Of a DNA stretch of 64,000 bases, positions 55,231-64,000 are shown piece after piece. The notes under the pieces were generated by a model, which saw only the letters and a program-made list of their open reading frames with translations, did no database searches and had not been told where the DNA came from. The position numbers and the translations under genes were made by a program. Each line of letters starts with the position of its first letter. The stretch's first letter is position 1. This DNA is from Saccharibacillus sacchari DSM 19268. GTDB lineage: Bacteria; Bacillota; Bacilli; Paenibacillales; Paenibacillaceae. Where the stretch lies: assembly GCF_000585395.1 (NCBI RefSeq), contig NZ_KK073875.1:124001-188000 (forward strand). The letters run 5' to 3'.

Positions 55231-55659
55231 TTATTCTTCTTCGTCGGCTTCGTAAACGCATCGGAAACGTTCCAGCCCGGACGGACTTTCGCCGAGTCCC
55301 GTCACGGAAAATCCGACGCTGCGGTAAAAGTCGACCGCTTCCTCGTCCGTTTCGGCGATCACGCGTTCGGGACGTTCTTGAACCATCAGATCAAGCAGCA
55401 TTCCCCGTCCGTAACCGAGTCCCCGGCTGCCCGGATCGACCGCGATATGCGTGACGGTGATTTCTTTGTCGCCGCTGGGTGTAAAGCCTACGACGCCGAG
55501 CATTTCTCCTTGTTCGATATAAGCCAGAAGTTCCGCTTCCGCGTTTTGTTCGTAAAAAGCAATCGCCCGTTCCACCTGTTCGGGATCGGGAAAAACAGCC
55601 AATTCAAGCAAGGCCGCGACTCTGGGATCGCGCACCTGTTCCGTAATGGATTGCAGCAT
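55231..55659 (-). CDS. GNAT-family N-acetyltransferase
   Basis: 142 residues from ATG 55659 (AGGAGG site). GNAT core: EAELLAYIEQGEMLGVVGFTP, HIAVDPGSRGLGYGRGMLLDLM (the CoA-binding R/Q-xxGxG/A as RGLGYG), and ETDEEAVDFYRSVGFSVTGLG. Substrate unknown. Confidence 0.88.
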   Translation of the reverse strand: MLQSITEQVRDPRVAALLELAVFPDPEQVERAIAFYEQNAEAELLAYIEQGEMLGVVGFTPSGDKEITVTHIAVDPGSRGLGYGRGMLLDLMVQERPERVIAETDEEAVDFYRSVGFSVTGLGESPSGLERFRCVYEADEEE

Positions 55660-55743
55660 AAAAATCCTCCTAAAAAGTATGATCAATCGTTGCGGCGGAC
55701 CCGCTTTCCGTCCTTGAAGACGAAACAACCGGTCCGCCCGTTT

Positions 55744-57426
55744 TCAGGCAAACCGGTGCAATTCGGCGCAAGCCGCTTCGTAAGCTCCATTCAGTACCGG
55801 CAGCATGTCCTTCGCCTGCTCCGCCCGACCTGCCTTCAGCCTCTGTTCGATCTGCTCCAGCAGTTCCGAAAAATAATGGACGCCCAGGCTCAGGCTGCCC
55901 GACTTCAGGCTATGCGCGGTTCTCATCGCTTGTTCGAGATTGCCCGAAAGCACCGCCTCTTCCAACTGCAGCAGCTTCGCCGGCGTTTCTTCTTCGTATA
56001 CTTCCAGCAGCGAACGGAAAATTTCGGGATCGTTTCCTTCATCCAGTTCGATCAACTCGCGAACCACGTCGGGATCGAGCGCTTGCCGCGAGTTTTTCGG
56101 CATCCATTTTTGAAGCACGGCTTTCAACGTCTCCACATTGATCGGTTTGGACAAGAAATCGTTCATGCCTGCCGCAAAACAAGCTGCCCGTTCGCTTTCG
56201 GTCGCTTCGCCCGTCAGCGCGACGATCGGCACGGCTCTGCGCATCTCGTCGCGTTCGAACTCGCGGATCGCGCGCGCCGCCTCCGTCCCGTCCATCACGG
56301 GCATTTGCTTGTCCATGAAAACCAATCCGTAAGAACCGCTGCGGAAAGCAGCGACCGCCGCTTCTCCGTTTTCCGCGACATCCACCGATTCCAAGCCCAG
56401 CTTTTTAAGCTGCATGCGGATCACGCGGCCGTTGACGGCATTGTCTTCCGCGACCAATATGTTCATGTTCGCCGCGATCGGCACCTGATCGGATACGGCA
56501 TACAGAACGGTTCCCGATTCTTTCGGTTCGTCCGCCTCGGGAAGATGAAGCTCGAACCAAAAAGTCGAACCTGTATCTTCCCGGCTGAACACCCCGATTT
56601 CGCCTTTCATCGACTTGACCAGCGATTTGCAGATCATCAGGCCGAGCCCGGTTCCTTCTTTGGCTTTGCCCGCTTGAGTCTGCGCATACGGTTTGAACAG
56701 CGTATCGATATTCGCTTGCGAAATGCCGATGCCGCTATCGCGTACTTCGAAACGGACCTTGCCGCGGTATCCCGGCAGCGGGTACACCGCGACTTGAATG
56801 GTTCCGCTTTCCGTGAACGTGTTCGCGTTATTGATCAGATTGATCAAAATTTGGCGAATGCGCGTAGGATCGCCGCTCAGCATACCGGCGATCGACGGAT
56901 CGAATTCGGCTTTGATCGTATTTCGTTTGGACTCGGCTTTCGGCTGCAGCAGCTGCACGACATGCTCGACGACCAGGCGAAGATCGAACGGCTTCTCTTC
57001 GATCGTCAACGCGCCAGCGTCGCTTTTGGACAAATCGAGCAGATCGTTGACCATGCCGAGCAGCTCGGAAGCGGATTCTTCGATCAAGTCCGTCCACCCG
57101 CGCTGCTCGGCGGCAAGCGGACTTTCGCGCAGCAGCTCGGTCATGCCGAGTATTCCGTTCATCGGCGTACGGAATTCATGGCTGATCATCGCCAAAAACC
57201 GGCTTTTCGAATCGTTGGCCCGCTGCGCTTCGCGAACGGCTTTTTCCAATTCGCCGTTGCTTTTGGCCAACTGGCGCTGAAGGGTCACCAATTCGTTATT
57301 CATGGACGAAAATTCGTTCAGAATTTTCTCTTCTTTCATTTGACCGCGCACGATCCGGTCGTTGAGTTTTTCGATGATCGCGTGCAAACGTTGAATTTCA
57401 TTCTTGTCCTCAACTTCCAAGCTCAT
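55744..57426 (-). CDS. Hybrid histidine kinase with REC and HPt domains, no own sensor
   Basis: 560 residues from ATG 57426 (GGAGG 2-3 bp upstream; TTG two codons later is better spaced). Residues 1-70 are a coiled coil; no membrane helix or PAS domain. HisKA with His83 in SRFLAMISHEFRTPMNGILG, HATPase_c with GLGLMICKSL, receiver domain (NILVAEDNAVNGRVI; VFMDKQMPVMDG) and C-terminal HPt (RTAHSLKSGSLSLG). Overlaps the end of the B12-binding gene by 17 bp, so the kinase probably takes its input from that protein. Confidence 0.9.
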   Translation of the reverse strand: MSLEVEDKNEIQRLHAIIEKLNDRIVRGQMKEEKILNEFSSMNNELVTLQRQLAKSNGELEKAVREAQRANDSKSRFLAMISHEFRTPMNGILGMTELLRESPLAAEQRGWTDLIEESASELLGMVNDLLDLSKSDAGALTIEEKPFDLRLVVEHVVQLLQPKAESKRNTIKAEFDPSIAGMLSGDPTRIRQILINLINNANTFTESGTIQVAVYPLPGYRGKVRFEVRDSGIGISQANIDTLFKPYAQTQAGKAKEGTGLGLMICKSLVKSMKGEIGVFSREDTGSTFWFELHLPEADEPKESGTVLYAVSDQVPIAANMNILVAEDNAVNGRVIRMQLKKLGLESVDVAENGEAAVAAFRSGSYGLVFMDKQMPVMDGTEAARAIREFERDEMRRAVPIVALTGEATESERAACFAAGMNDFLSKPINVETLKAVLQKWMPKNSRQALDPDVVRELIELDEGNDPEIFRSLLEVYEEETPAKLLQLEEAVLSGNLEQAMRTAHSLKSGSLSLGVHYFSELLEQIEQRLKAGRAEQAKDMLPVLNGAYEAACAELHRFA

Positions 57427-58537
57427 GCCCTCCTTCCGAAGCAGCCTCCTGCAGGTTCGCTTCGCGCTCCGCGCCCCGAGCGCGAGCGGCCAGCAGGCGG
57501 TCGGCTTCCGCAAGCGCCTTTTCCGCATCGGGAGCGTAACCATCCGCGCCGATTCTTTTCCATAACGAAGGATCGACGTTGAACGGAAGGCCGCCGACCA
57601 GAATCATCGATTTGGCCGATCGTTCGTCGGCGCGCAAAGCGCCGATCAGTTTCTTCATAATATGCACGTGGAAAGTCATGGTCGCCGACAGCGCCACGAT
57701 ATCGGCGCCGCGATGCAGCACTTCGTCGAGAAGTTGGTCTTCATCGGTATTGGCGCCGAGATAATGCGTATCCCAGCCTTCCATTTCGAAAACGTCCGTC
57801 AGCATGCGAAGTCCGATTTCGTGCAGTTCCCCGCCGACGCAGGCCGAGACGAGCACGCCTCCGCGAGACGGACGTTCGTCGCCGATCCAACGCTGATAAA
57901 GCCGCGACATGGCGCTTTGCGTGATCGCGGTGCAGTAATGCTCGTCCGCCACGCTGATCTGCTGCGTTTGCCAAAGCAGTCCGACTTCGTATTGCGAAAC
58001 TTGAAAAACGTATTGATAAACGTCCCGGACGCTCTCGCCGCGTTCGATCAACCGATCGATTAACGCATAAGCTTCGAGCCGATCGCTCCGCAGCAGCGCG
58101 TCGAGATACGTTCTTACTTCGCGTCCGAGACGATGTTTCTCGACAATGAACGAAGGCGTCTCGGCAGGCTCCGACGTGCGCAAAATACCCATCTCCAGAA
58201 TCCTGACCGTTCGATCCGTCCATTCGTCGCGACGAGCCTCGCGGATGCAGCGAAGCACGATTTCAAGCTTGAGCCGGATATCCGCATCGGTAAGACCGTA
58301 ACCGGATAACAGCTGCTTCAGCCATCCGATGTAATGAACGAACAACGACGGACTGTCCATTCGGACGCTTTCCGCCAAATAATGCAGCGTATACACGGTG
58401 TCCCGCCGCGATTTTTCGAAACCGGGCTTTCCGTAACGTTCGAAAAGATCCGGCTGAATGTCGTAATGTTCCTTCGTGACTCGCGCCGCCAGTCCATCGA
58501 TATCCGCCAACAACAGTTGTTCTTCGCGAATCGTCAT
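57410..58537 (-). CDS. B12-binding sensor protein with CarH/LitR-like photoreceptor motif
   Basis: 375 residues from ATG 58537. Residues ~1-135 have no recognised family. Then a B12-type helical bundle with GLLWQTQQISVADEH: Trp189 with Glu199 and His200 at +10 and +11, the spacing that binds the upper face of adenosylcobalamin in CarH. The Rossmann B12-binding domain follows, with His239 in the EL-H-EIG motif (DxHxxG type), DTHYLGANT and VGGLPF. There is no MerR DNA-binding domain. Genes end-to-end overlap with the kinase, so a cobalamin- or light-sensing two-component pair is likely. Confidence 0.88.
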   Translation of the reverse strand: MTIREEQLLLADIDGLAARVTKEHYDIQPDLFERYGKPGFEKSRRDTVYTLHYLAESVRMDSPSLFVHYIGWLKQLLSGYGLTDADIRLKLEIVLRCIREARRDEWTDRTVRILEMGILRTSEPAETPSFIVEKHRLGREVRTYLDALLRSDRLEAYALIDRLIERGESVRDVYQYVFQVSQYEVGLLWQTQQISVADEHYCTAITQSAMSRLYQRWIGDERPSRGGVLVSACVGGELHEIGLRMLTDVFEMEGWDTHYLGANTDEDQLLDEVLHRGADIVALSATMTFHVHIMKKLIGALRADERSAKSMILVGGLPFNVDPSLWKRIGADGYAPDAEKALAEADRLLAARARGAEREANLQEAASEGGHELGS

Positions 58538-58698
58538 ACCGACCACCCGCTTCGCGAAAGCGAAAATCGCGGCCGGCCTATCCTGATCAAGGTACTCATG
58601 AACGCACCCCTCCCCGGTTTTTTTCGCCGATGACCCCTTACCGCCTTGGGTCCATCTTCCCACACCAGGCAGGGATACGCAACTTGACATCGGAAAAA

Positions 58699-59337
58699 TC
58701 AGCGTTCGGACGAGCCGTGCAACTCTTCCCATTCTTCGCGCAGCACGCCCATACGGATCGAATCGTACAACTCTCCGCGCACGATTCGGCATCGACGCAT
58801 CCGGCCTTCGATTCGCATCCCGATCCGGGCAGCCGCACGCATCATCCGCTCATTGCCCGACCAGGTCGTGATCCCCACTCTCGGCACATCCAGACTTGCG
58901 AACAAGTAACCGACGTACAAGCGCAGCGCTTCCGTTCCGCACCCTCGGCTCCATGTATCCGAGCGGTACAGCACGATGCCGGATTCCAGCCAGTTGGACG
59001 GTTTATGTTCCCAGTACGAAGTTACCACGCCAAGCATAACGCCTTCCTTCGTTTCGATCAAAAGGCGAGGTTCCCAATGGAGTTTCGCTTCTTTCATTTT
59101 CTCGTATCCTTGCGCGAACTCTTCGAACGTCTCCTGCTTTTCCTCGTCTTTGTAATACGGCGCATCCCAATCCGTCCATGCCCGATCTTCGCTCCCGTAC
59201 TCCAGATCGTAAAGCTCACGGTAATCGTCCGGCGTCACGCTTCGCAGCGTGACGCGGTCTCCTTCCAGAATGGTCGCCGCTGCCGAATGATCGGCCGAAA
59301 GGTCCGCAAAAAAAGGACCCGCTGTTTTTTTCTCCAT
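58699..59337 (-). CDS. RimJ/RimL-type GNAT acetyltransferase
   Basis: 212 residues. Begins ILEGDRVTLRSVTPDDYRELYDLE, then LLIETKEGVMLGVVTSYW, SGIVLYRSDTWSRGCGTEALRLYVGYLF (CoA-binding) and VPRVGITTWSGNERMMRAAARIGMRIEGRMR. Acetylates protein N-termini or small molecules; the target is not evident. No operon partners. Confidence 0.9.
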   Translation of the reverse strand: MEKKTAGPFFADLSADHSAAATILEGDRVTLRSVTPDDYRELYDLEYGSEDRAWTDWDAPYYKDEEKQETFEEFAQGYEKMKEAKLHWEPRLLIETKEGVMLGVVTSYWEHKPSNWLESGIVLYRSDTWSRGCGTEALRLYVGYLFASLDVPRVGITTWSGNERMMRAAARIGMRIEGRMRRCRIVRGELYDSIRMGVLREEWEELHGSSER

Positions 59338-59421
59338 TATATAAGTTCCCCGTTCCTGTTCAAATGGGTTCGGCTATGCGCCGTTTGCCTATTCGGTCGG
59401 AATCCGAACGGAACCTTTGGC

Positions 59422-60090
59422 TTATTTCGTTATCGTATCGATGCTTCCGTTCTCGCGGCCTACGATGACCGTGTGCGCCATATCGACGAACAACCCGTTT
59501 TCCACGACGCCGGGAATAGCATTCAAGCTCGCATGCAGCGCAGCAGGGTCAGTAATCGACACACCATGGCAGTCCGCTATGTAGTTCCCGTTATCGGTCA
59601 CGTACAAGTCACCGTTGTCCAGCCGCAGCTCGGGATTCAGATGGAGCGCTTTCAGGTTATCCAAAGTCCACTCATGCGCAAAAGGCACGATTTCTACCGG
59701 CAGCGGGAAGGCTCCCAACGTCTCCACCAACTTGTCTTCGCCCACGATGACGAACATTTTATCGCTGCGCGCCGCCACGATCTTCTCGCGAAGCAGTGCA
59801 CCGCCGCCGCCCTTGATCAGCTGCAGATTGCCGTCCACTTCGTCCGCGCCGTCGATCGTAATGTCGATTCGCCCCACTTCCGCAAAAGGCACGATCGGGA
59901 TTCCCAAGCCCAGTGCCTGCTCTTCCGAACGCTTTGAGGTGGCTACCGCGCGAATCGTCAACCCTTCCCGCACGCGCTGTCCCAACTTTTCGATCGCAAA
60001 ATAAGCCGTCGATCCCGTTCCGAGTCCGACCGTCATTCCTTCTTCTATTGACTCTACAGCCCGTTCAGCGGCCAGCTTCTTCGTATTCAT
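59422..60090 (-). CDS. rpiA: Ribose-5-phosphate isomerase A
   Basis: 222 residues from ATG 60090 (GGAG site 8 bp before). MNTKKLAAERAVESIEEGMTVGLGTGSTAYFAIEKLG, then DITIDGADEVDGNLQLIKGGGGALLREKIVA (catalytic Asp/Glu/Lys set). Interconverts ribose-5-P and ribulose-5-P in the pentose phosphate pathway. Firmicutes more often carry RpiB; this is the RpiA type. Confidence 0.95.
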   Translation of the reverse strand: MNTKKLAAERAVESIEEGMTVGLGTGSTAYFAIEKLGQRVREGLTIRAVATSKRSEEQALGLGIPIVPFAEVGRIDITIDGADEVDGNLQLIKGGGGALLREKIVAARSDKMFVIVGEDKLVETLGAFPLPVEIVPFAHEWTLDNLKALHLNPELRLDNGDLYVTDNGNYIADCHGVSITDPAALHASLNAIPGVVENGLFVDMAHTVIVGRENGSIDTITK

Positions 60091-60108
60091 CCCGATCACT
60101 CCGTTCCG

Positions 60109-60391
60109 TTCGACAATTTTTCAAAAAAAGCTTTTAGCGTTGGCATGGTACTCATTCATTTTAGGCAAATGTTTTTCTTAAAACAATCTTTTTTATTGTG
60201 ATCCAAATGCTTGTTGGCTCCGTTATACAGATAGTTGCAATTTTTGTCGAAAATAATCGTTTATTGAAATAAATTTTCTCTTTTTGACAAAATTGCTCTT
60301 CAAACAAATTGAGTGGCATCCGATAATAAATTTAGCGAATAAAGTCGAATAATGTCATAAAAAGGTAGGGGATTCTAGGTGTTTCGACAAA
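60109..60391 (+). promoter_or_regulatory. Cluster of Spo0A-box sequences before the subtilase gene
   Basis: Exact matches to TTTGTCRAA occur at 60243-60251 (plus strand), 60283-60291 (minus) and 60383-60391 (minus, inside codons 2-5 of the subtilase gene); an 8/9 match lies at 60109-60117 (minus). The gap is AT-rich, with TTGACA at 60285-60290 as a possible -35 but no convincing -10. Regulation by Spo0A is inferred from the boxes only. Confidence 0.5.
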
Positions 60392-61755
60392 TTAAAGGTA
60401 AAAAACTTATTTTTTCCACTATTTCCGTCATTTGCTTGCTTTCTGCCTTCGCCGCTTTTCAACTTTCTAACCGTATCGAAAATGTCGAAAATGTCATTGC
60501 ACCAAAGCCGGTTTTCGACATTTTCGTCAAATATTCCGATCAAGACGGCGAACGTCTCGCTTTGAACGTCACGCACGACCTCAAATATCATATCTACTGG
60601 AATACCAACATGATGTCCCTGCGCACGAACGAAGCCGGTCTCGCAAAGCTTCGCGCCAGCGATTCGATCCAATCGATCGAGCTGAGCCAAAACTACAAAG
60701 GCATCGCTCAAAGCCTTGCCTCCCTGTCGGACGACGCCGCTCCCGCTTCTTCGGCTGCATCTTCCGCTTCCAAGATCAAACAAGGCGCATGGGGCTACGA
60801 CGCGATCGATGCTTCCGAAGCGCAAACTGCCGGCTATACGGGCAAAGGCGTTCGGATTGCCATTCTGGATACCGGCATTTCCGATAAATCCGGATTGCAG
60901 ATCAGCGGCGGAACCTCGACCGTAGAAGGCGTAACTTCCTACAACGACGACAATGGACACGGCACTGTCGTCGCCGGCATCATCGGAGCCAAGAGCAAAG
61001 CTTACAAAGGTATTGCTCCCGATGCTTCCCTGTACGCGATCAAGGTGATGGACAAAGACGGCAACGGCTCCACCCAATCGCTAGCCGAAGGATTAGACTG
61101 GGCGATTCGTCAACATATGGATGTCATCAATCTTTCGCTCTCGTTCCCGCAACAGTCGAATGCCGTTCAGGAATTGCTTAAAAAAGCCGCGGATCAAGGC
61201 ATTACCGTTATCGTAGCGGCAGGCAATGCAGGCACTTCCGACGGTACGGGCGATACGCTGGCTTTCCCGGCAAAATCTCCGGAAACAATTACGGTTGCAG
61301 CCGTCGACTCCGGCTTGAAGCGCGCCGATTTCTCCGGCACGGGTTCCGAAGTCGAATTATCGGCTCCCGGCGTAGGCATTGTCAGCACAAGCGTATCCGG
61401 CAAGTACAAAATCAGCGACGGAACATCGATGGCTGCGCCTTTTGTCAGCGGCATGGTAGCGGTCATGAAGCAAGCTTATCCGAACCTAAGCGCGGAGCAA
61501 CTCCGCGCGGCTCTGCAAAACAGCGCGGTTGACCTGGGCGCAAGCGGCCGCGACAATCTGTACGGCTACGGAATGGTTTCATTCGATCGCCTGCTTGGCA
61601 AAAACTCGGTTCTCGCGGATCGTCCGGAGTCTTCGACACCAACGGTACGTGACGCGTCTACTCAAACCATCGCCGCTTCCGACAACTCGATCACTCCAAA
61701 AAGCCAAACCAACACGTCAAACCCGCCATCCGCGGAAAACGGCACATTCCGCTAA
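60379..61755 (+). CDS. S8 subtilisin-like serine protease
   Basis: 458 residues from GTG 60379 (AGGTAGGGG upstream). N-terminal membrane/secretion helix at 9-28 (KLIFSTISVICLLSAFAAF), a ~100-residue propeptide-like region, then the catalytic domain: Asp164 in VRIAILDTGIS, His194 in NDDNGHGTVVAGIIG, oxyanion Asn283 in AAGNAG, Ser350 in DGTSMAAPFVSGM. The last ~50 residues are Ser/Thr/Pro/Asn-rich. Secreted or membrane-anchored protease. Confidence 0.95.
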   Translation: MFRQIKGKKLIFSTISVICLLSAFAAFQLSNRIENVENVIAPKPVFDIFVKYSDQDGERLALNVTHDLKYHIYWNTNMMSLRTNEAGLAKLRASDSIQSIELSQNYKGIAQSLASLSDDAAPASSAASSASKIKQGAWGYDAIDASEAQTAGYTGKGVRIAILDTGISDKSGLQISGGTSTVEGVTSYNDDNGHGTVVAGIIGAKSKAYKGIAPDASLYAIKVMDKDGNGSTQSLAEGLDWAIRQHMDVINLSLSFPQQSNAVQELLKKAADQGITVIVAAGNAGTSDGTGDTLAFPAKSPETITVAAVDSGLKRADFSGTGSEVELSAPGVGIVSTSVSGKYKISDGTSMAAPFVSGMVAVMKQAYPNLSAEQLRAALQNSAVDLGASGRDNLYGYGMVSFDRLLGKNSVLADRPESSTPTVRDASTQTIAASDNSITPKSQTNTSNPPSAENGTFR

Positions 61756-61830
61756 AAGCCGGGTGCGCGGCTCAACCCTACCGGACGCGCATCCAACCTT
61801 TTATTCATATCAAGCAGCAGGCTATAGATA

Positions 61831-61877
61831 GGAAAAGGACTTCATTCCCTAGTTCATAGAGAATGAAGTCCTTTTTG
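61831..61877. terminator. Bidirectional terminator between the subtilase and DinB genes
   Basis: AAAAGGACTTCATTC (61833-61847) pairs with GAATGAAGTCCTTTT (61861-61875), A- and T-rich at each end. Confidence 0.9.
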
Positions 61878-61889
61878 TCGAAAGGTCGG

Positions 61890-62450
61890 TTACTCCCAGC
61901 CCGAACGATCCCGAAGCGCAGTAATTTGCGCAGTATGATGCTGGCCATGCCATGCATAATGCGAAGTCTGCGTATCGAGGCGGCTCCATTCCCGGGATTC
62001 CGGATGATAGAACGTTCTCGCCCATTGCTCGGCCGCCAGCGATTCCAACAGGAATGTCCAGCGAGCATGCAGACCGCGAAGGATCAGCAAGGAAGCGCCG
62101 ACCGCCATGCCCGAAGCATCCGGCTGCTTGGCCCAATCTCCTTCGGCGTAAGGCTTGATCGTAGGGCCTTCTTCGGTCAAAGCCAGCTTAAGCCGGATAT
62201 AAGCATTCATATGGCTGTCCGCCAAATGATGCACGACCTGTCTTACCGTCCATCCGCCATCGCGATACGGGGTGTCCAACTGTTCCTCGTTCAACCCTTC
62301 TATCGCTTCTTCCAGTCGATCAGGCAGACGGCGGATATGTTCGATCCATTCCTCCCGCTGCTGCGGATTCGATTCCGAGGCATCTGCGGAACGCCCGATC
62401 GGATAACGCAAAGGCTCCAATTCGGCTTCGTCATGAATAGGTTCCGTCAT
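61890..62450 (-). CDS. DinB/YfiT-like putative metal-dependent hydrolase
   Basis: 186 residues. Four-helix DinB fold: DRLEEAIEGLNEEQLDTPYRDGGWTVRQVVHHLADSHMNAYIRLKLAL and SHYAWHGQHHTAQITALRDRSGW, giving the three metal-binding histidines (HHLADSH, HGQHH). Called bacillithiol transferase-type in Bacillales, but thiol or substrate use here is unproven. Follows fumC on the same strand, spaced 13 bp, so probably its operon partner. Confidence 0.9.
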   Translation of the reverse strand: MTEPIHDEAELEPLRYPIGRSADASESNPQQREEWIEHIRRLPDRLEEAIEGLNEEQLDTPYRDGGWTVRQVVHHLADSHMNAYIRLKLALTEEGPTIKPYAEGDWAKQPDASGMAVGASLLILRGLHARWTFLLESLAAEQWARTFYHPESREWSRLDTQTSHYAWHGQHHTAQITALRDRSGWE

Positions 62451-62463
62451 CGATTCATCCTCC

Positions 62464-63843
62464 TTAGATCATTTTCTTCGGATCAACGTACCGGTCGAAT
62501 TCTTCTTCCGTCAACAACCCCGTCGCCAAAGCCGCTTCTTTTAGCGAAGTGCCTTCGGCGTGGGCTTTTTTGGCGATCTTCGCCGCGTTTTCGTACCCGA
62601 TATGCGGGTTCAACGAAGTCACGAGCATGAGCGAGTTTTTCAGGTTATGCTCGATTTTGTCCAGATTGGCTTCGATGCCGATCGCGCATTTGTCATTGAA
62701 CGCAATGATCGAATCGGCCAACAGATTAACCGATTGCAGGAAATTATAGATCAGGACCGGCTTGAACACGTTCAGCTCGAAGTTGCCTTGACTTGCCGCA
62801 AAGCCGATTGTCGTATCATTGCCGAATACTTGGGCCACGACCATCGTGATCGCTTCCGGCTGGGTCGGATTGACTTTGCCCGGCATGATCGAGCTGCCCG
62901 GTTCGTTTTCCGGGATCTTGATCTCGCCCAGACCGCTGCGCGGGCCGCTTGCGAGCCAGCGCACGTCGTTGGCGATCTTCATTAGATCCGCTGCCAGACC
63001 TTTGATCGCGCCGTGCGTGTAGACGGTCTCGTCGTGGCTGGTCAGCGCATGGAATTTATTTTTGGCCGACGTGAATTTGGCTTGGGTAAACTGAGAGATA
63101 TACGCAGCCGCGCGATCGCCGAACTCCGGATGCGCGTTGATGCCCGTACCGACGGCAGTGCCGCCGATCGCCAGTTCCTTCATATGCTGCACGCTTTCCT
63201 TGATCATGTTGCCGCTTTTCTCCAGCATCGCGGACCAACCGCTGATCTCTTGGCCCAACGTCAGCGGAGTCGCGTCCATCAAGTGCGTACGGCCGATTTT
63301 GATGACGTCTTTGAACGCTTCGACTTTTTCGTCGAGGGTTGCTTTCAACACCGCGATGGCCGGCAGCAGCTTGTCCTCGACCGCGATCACGCCGGCTACA
63401 TGCAGCGCAGTCGGGAACGTATCGTTCGAACTTTGCGACATGTTGACGTCGTCGTTCGGATGCAGACGCTCGTCCGTGCCGCCTTTGCCTTCAAGCATCT
63501 GGTTGCCGCGATACGCGATGACTTCGTTGACGTTCATGTTGGATTGCGTGCCGCTGCCCGTTTGCCAGACCACCAGCGGGAAATGTTCGTCCAATAATCC
63601 TTCGAGGATTTCGTCGGCCGCACGCGCAATCGCGCCTGCTTTATGTTCCGAAAGTTTGCCGAGATCATGGTTGGCGAGCGCCGCCGATTTTTTCAGAATC
63701 GCAAAAGCGCGAATGACTTCGGAAGGCATCTTCTCCTGGCCGATCGGAAAGTTCTCTTTGCTGCGCTGCGTTTGGGCACCCCACATTTTGTCCGCAGGTA
63801 CCTTCATTTCTCCAAGCGTGTCTTTTTCAATCCGATAATCCAA
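62464..63843 (-). CDS. fumC: Class II fumarate hydratase
   Basis: 459 residues from TTG 63843 (GGAGGAGA site). Iron-independent fumarase: [24 protein letters not shown] N-terminus, [37 protein letters not shown] and the signature [15 protein letters not shown] (catalytic Ser loop). TCA cycle, fumarate to malate; together with sucCD another TCA enzyme in the window. Confidence 0.96.
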   Translation of the reverse strand: MDYRIEKDTLGEMKVPADKMWGAQTQRSKENFPIGQEKMPSEVIRAFAILKKSAALANHDLGKLSEHKAGAIARAADEILEGLLDEHFPLVVWQTGSGTQSNMNVNEVIAYRGNQMLEGKGGTDERLHPNDDVNMSQSSNDTFPTALHVAGVIAVEDKLLPAIAVLKATLDEKVEAFKDVIKIGRTHLMDATPLTLGQEISGWSAMLEKSGNMIKESVQHMKELAIGGTAVGTGINAHPEFGDRAAAYISQFTQAKFTSAKNKFHALTSHDETVYTHGAIKGLAADLMKIANDVRWLASGPRSGLGEIKIPENEPGSSIMPGKVNPTQPEAITMVVAQVFGNDTTIGFAASQGNFELNVFKPVLIYNFLQSVNLLADSIIAFNDKCAIGIEANLDKIEHNLKNSLMLVTSLNPHIGYENAAKIAKKAHAEGTSLKEAALATGLLTEEEFDRYVDPKKMI

Positions 63844-63941
63844 AATCCGTCTCCTCCTTTATCGCTATCCCAAAATAATTGCGCTGCCTGGATACAAGTC
63901 ACTGTAACATTTGATACAGACAACACATTCTTCTCACTCTG

Positions 63942-63970
63942 ATTGTAATTGTAGCGTTTTCAACAGTCAA
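63942..63970 (-). promoter_or_regulatory. Sigma-A promoter of fumC
   Basis: Minus strand: -35 TTGACT (63970-63965), 17 bp, -10 TACAAT (63947-63942), about 100 bp before the fumC start. Confidence 0.75.
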
Positions 63971-64000
63971 AAAGAAGGCTTTCCGCTCAACATTTTTATC

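Noticed and set aside
55378-57582. Very long plus-strand frame opposite the hybrid kinase
   Set aside because: Phe/Arg/His-rich antisense shadow; the minus strand encodes complete HisKA, HATPase, REC and HPt motifs.
1-64000. tRNA, rRNA, tmRNA or SRP RNA genes
   Set aside because: No cloverleaf with TTCRA loop or rRNA-like sequence was noticed in any intergenic region; a tRNAscan/Infernal run would settle it.

Overview
The window is one contiguous stretch of a low-to-mid GC Firmicute chromosome. Gene order and protein sequences place it in the Paenibacillaceae (a Paenibacillus- or Saccharibacillus-like organism; the genus is an inference). The core is the conserved Bacillus-type block read almost entirely on the minus strand: rsmD-coaD-ylbL, ylbN-rpmF, fapR-plsX-fabH-fabD-fabG-acpP-fabF, rnc-smc-ftsY, ylxM-ffh-rpsP-khpA, rimM-trmD, rplS, lepB, rbgA, rnhB, ylqG-ylqH and sucC-sucD. 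comM and yraN sit in the same block.

Layout: 1-4.1 kb holds sucD (cut by the window edge), sucC, a peroxide-type MarR regulator (OhrR) and comM. 4.2-14.7 kb holds yraN, a FlhB-C-like/FliK-like pair, rnhB, rbgA, lepB, rplS, a large TPM/coiled-coil secreted protein lodged between rplS and trmD, then trmD, rimM and khpA. 14.7-25.8 kb holds rpsP, ffh, ylxM, a secreted DUF1593 protein, a hemolysin-III protein, ftsY, smc and rnc. 25.8-33.4 kb is the fatty-acid operon with a recognisable FapR operator, followed by rpmF and ylbN. 33.7-37.8 kb holds tmcAL, ylbL, coaD and rsmD. 38-46.3 kb is accessory sugar metabolism: SMP-30 lactonase, SGNH hydrolase, AraC regulator, GH42 beta-galactosidase, two YIP1-type membrane genes (one broken) and a GH13 alpha-glucosidase. 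46.5-64 kb holds an XRE regulator with a small membrane protein, a Tet(M)-like GTPase, a MarR/MMPL export operon, an amidohydrolase, a B12-domain protein next to a hybrid histidine kinase, two acetyltransferases, rpiA, a subtilase, a DinB protein and fumC.

The most unusual content is not protein-coding. Two families of intergenic, strongly base-pairing repeats recur. Family 1 (five copies at about 24.9, 27.5, 32.2, 32.3 and 35.4 kb, plus remnants near 0.35 and 14.3 kb) is a nested stem element whose arms differ between copies yet stay complementary; two copies sit in the leader of the FapR-controlled operon. Family 2 (five copies at about 18.9, 19.2, 49.4, 49.7 and 53.7 kb) has constant motifs (CGCCTTTGA and CAACACGCGAC) flanking a stem whose sequence changes in each copy with compensation, enclosed in a long outer palindrome; every copy lies beside an intrinsic terminator. 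Other points worth checking are a probable AUC start codon in fapR, a B12 photoreceptor-like domain paired with a sensorless hybrid kinase, a cluster of exact Spo0A boxes before a subtilase, and a detached FliK/FlhB-C pair.

No tRNA, rRNA, CRISPR array, prophage or intact insertion sequence was recognised.
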